Positions 21,269 to 21,770 of a stretch of DNA of 21,770 nt are shown one piece after another (position 1 is the first letter of the stretch; the number at the start of each line of letters is the position of its first letter). The stretch lies in NCBI GenBank assembly GCA_035569695.1, contig DATMMO010000203.1, forward strand, positions 1 through 21,770, in the 5' to 3' direction. The notes beneath the pieces were generated by a model. The model saw only the letters and a list, made by a program, of their open reading frames with translations. It did not search any database and was not told where the DNA came from. The stretch is from DASXMT01 sp035569695. GTDB lineage: Bacteria; Actinomycetota; Acidimicrobiia; Acidimicrobiales; RAAP-2. Made by a program: the position numbers and the translations under genes.

Positions 21269-21770
21269 CTAGGGGCGAGGAGCGGGGGGGTCCTTGGGAT
21301 GGACCACCCCTTCGGCAATCAGGCGCAGCTTGACGTTGAGGCGCTGGGATGCTCGCTTCAAGACGTCGAACGCTTCGGTCTCGGAGAGATCCTGACGGGC
21401 CATGAGGATGCCGACGGCCTCGCCGATGAGCTCCCGAGTCTGCAGGCCCTTTCTCAGGTTGTCGATGACCCGGGCCGTGGACCAGGCCACGGCGGCGTGG
21501 GCGGCGAACACGGCACCGAAGGCCACGTCGTGCTGGTCGAAGGCATCACGATGGGACGAGTAGAGATTGAGCGAGCCGAGCGTGTCCTCCTCGATGAACA
21601 GGCGGAACGAGAGGATGCTCTCCACTCCTGACTCCCGGCTGGCCCGGTGGGAAAAATTCGGCCAGCGCGCCTCTTCGGAAAGCCGGCCCGTCTGAAACAC
21701 CTCGTGATCCTGGATGGCGTCCACGCACGGACCCTCGCCTGTCTCCGACTGGAGTTTGTCCACGATGGCG
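21269..21770 (-). CDS. GAF and ANTAR domain protein, 5'-truncated
   Basis: The 5' end lies beyond the window: the frame stays open through base 21770 and the GTG at 21763 is internal to the GAF domain. About 166 residues are visible. The first part is the C-terminal portion of a GAF sensor domain (LQSETGEGPCVDAI, then SILSFRLFIEEDTLGSLNLYS). The last 60 residues are an ANTAR RNA-binding domain (LQTRELIGEAVGILMARQDLS and AFDVLKRASQRLNVK). ANTAR proteins bind paired hexaloop hairpins in mRNA leaders and cause antitermination; GAF-ANTAR proteins are typical of actinobacteria. It is convergent with the phosphatase gene across 54 bp. The signal sensed by the GAF domain is unknown. No ANTAR-type dual hairpin was found by eye in this window. 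Confidence 0.92.
   Translation of the reverse strand, partial: AIVDKLQSETGEGPCVDAIQDHEVFQTGRLSEEARWPNFSHRASRESGVESILSFRLFIEEDTLGSLNLYSSHRDAFDQHDVAFGAVFAAHAAVAWSTARVIDNLRKGLQTRELIGEAVGILMARQDLSETEAFDVLKRASQRLNVKLRLIAEGVVHPKDPPAPRP

Noticed and set aside
1..21770. CRISPR arrays, tRNA/rRNA genes, insertion sequences, integrases or att sites
   Set aside because: Looked for on both strands by eye; no regularly spaced repeats, transposase motifs or tRNA-like cloverleafs were recognised.

Overview
The window is a high-GC, gene-dense stretch that looks like an actinobacterial chromosome. An Acidimicrobiia-like lineage is my best guess, from the gene set: LLM-class flavin oxidoreductase, DDH-type amidohydrolases, a GAF-ANTAR protein, GTG starts and apparently leaderless promoters. 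This rests on protein character and codon use, not on a marker gene. I see no rRNA, tRNA, CRISPR array, insertion sequence or integrase.

Region 1 (1-5453, all +): the 3' part of an acyl-CoA synthetase, an LLM-class flavin-dependent oxidoreductase, an alpha/beta hydrolase whose usual catalytic His is not visible, a small two-helix membrane protein of unknown role, and an NAD(P)-dependent aldehyde dehydrogenase. A metallo-beta-lactamase-fold hydrolase (5493-6434, -) faces them convergently. A small unrecognised ORF (6613-6882, +) with its own promoter-like and RBS signals sits between divergent and convergent neighbours.

Region 2 (6904-15415): catabolic core. A tightly overlapping + strand operon encodes a thiolase-fold protein lacking the thiolase nucleophilic Cys (like the Ltp2 retro-aldolases), a DUF35 zinc-ribbon/OB-fold partner, and a double-domain family III CoA-transferase. 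Flanking minus-strand genes encode two paralogous amidohydrolase_2 (ACMSD-like) proteins, a class II aldolase/adducin protein and a quinone-oxidoreductase-like MDR enzyme. Together with the upstream CoA ligase, oxidoreductase and aldehyde dehydrogenase, this suggests activation of an organic acid as a CoA thioester, oxidation, and retro-aldol or decarboxylative cleavage. The substrate cannot be read from sequence; steroid-side-chain-like, branched or aromatic acids are candidates.

Region 3 (15509-21770): surface, secretion and regulation. A secreted alpha/beta hydrolase is divergent from a TetR regulator. Their 41-bp intergenic region has candidate operators that overlap both putative -10 boxes. 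Next come an 814-residue secreted protein with about five tandem bulb-type (beta-prism II) lectin modules behind a strong-looking leaderless promoter, a tyrosine-phosphatase-like protein with an HCSVGKDRTG loop, and the 5'-truncated GAF-ANTAR protein.

Most notable: the multi-lectin secreted protein, the Cys-less thiolase/DUF35/double CoA-transferase operon, and two short upstream ORFs whose stop codons overlap the next gene as GTGA.
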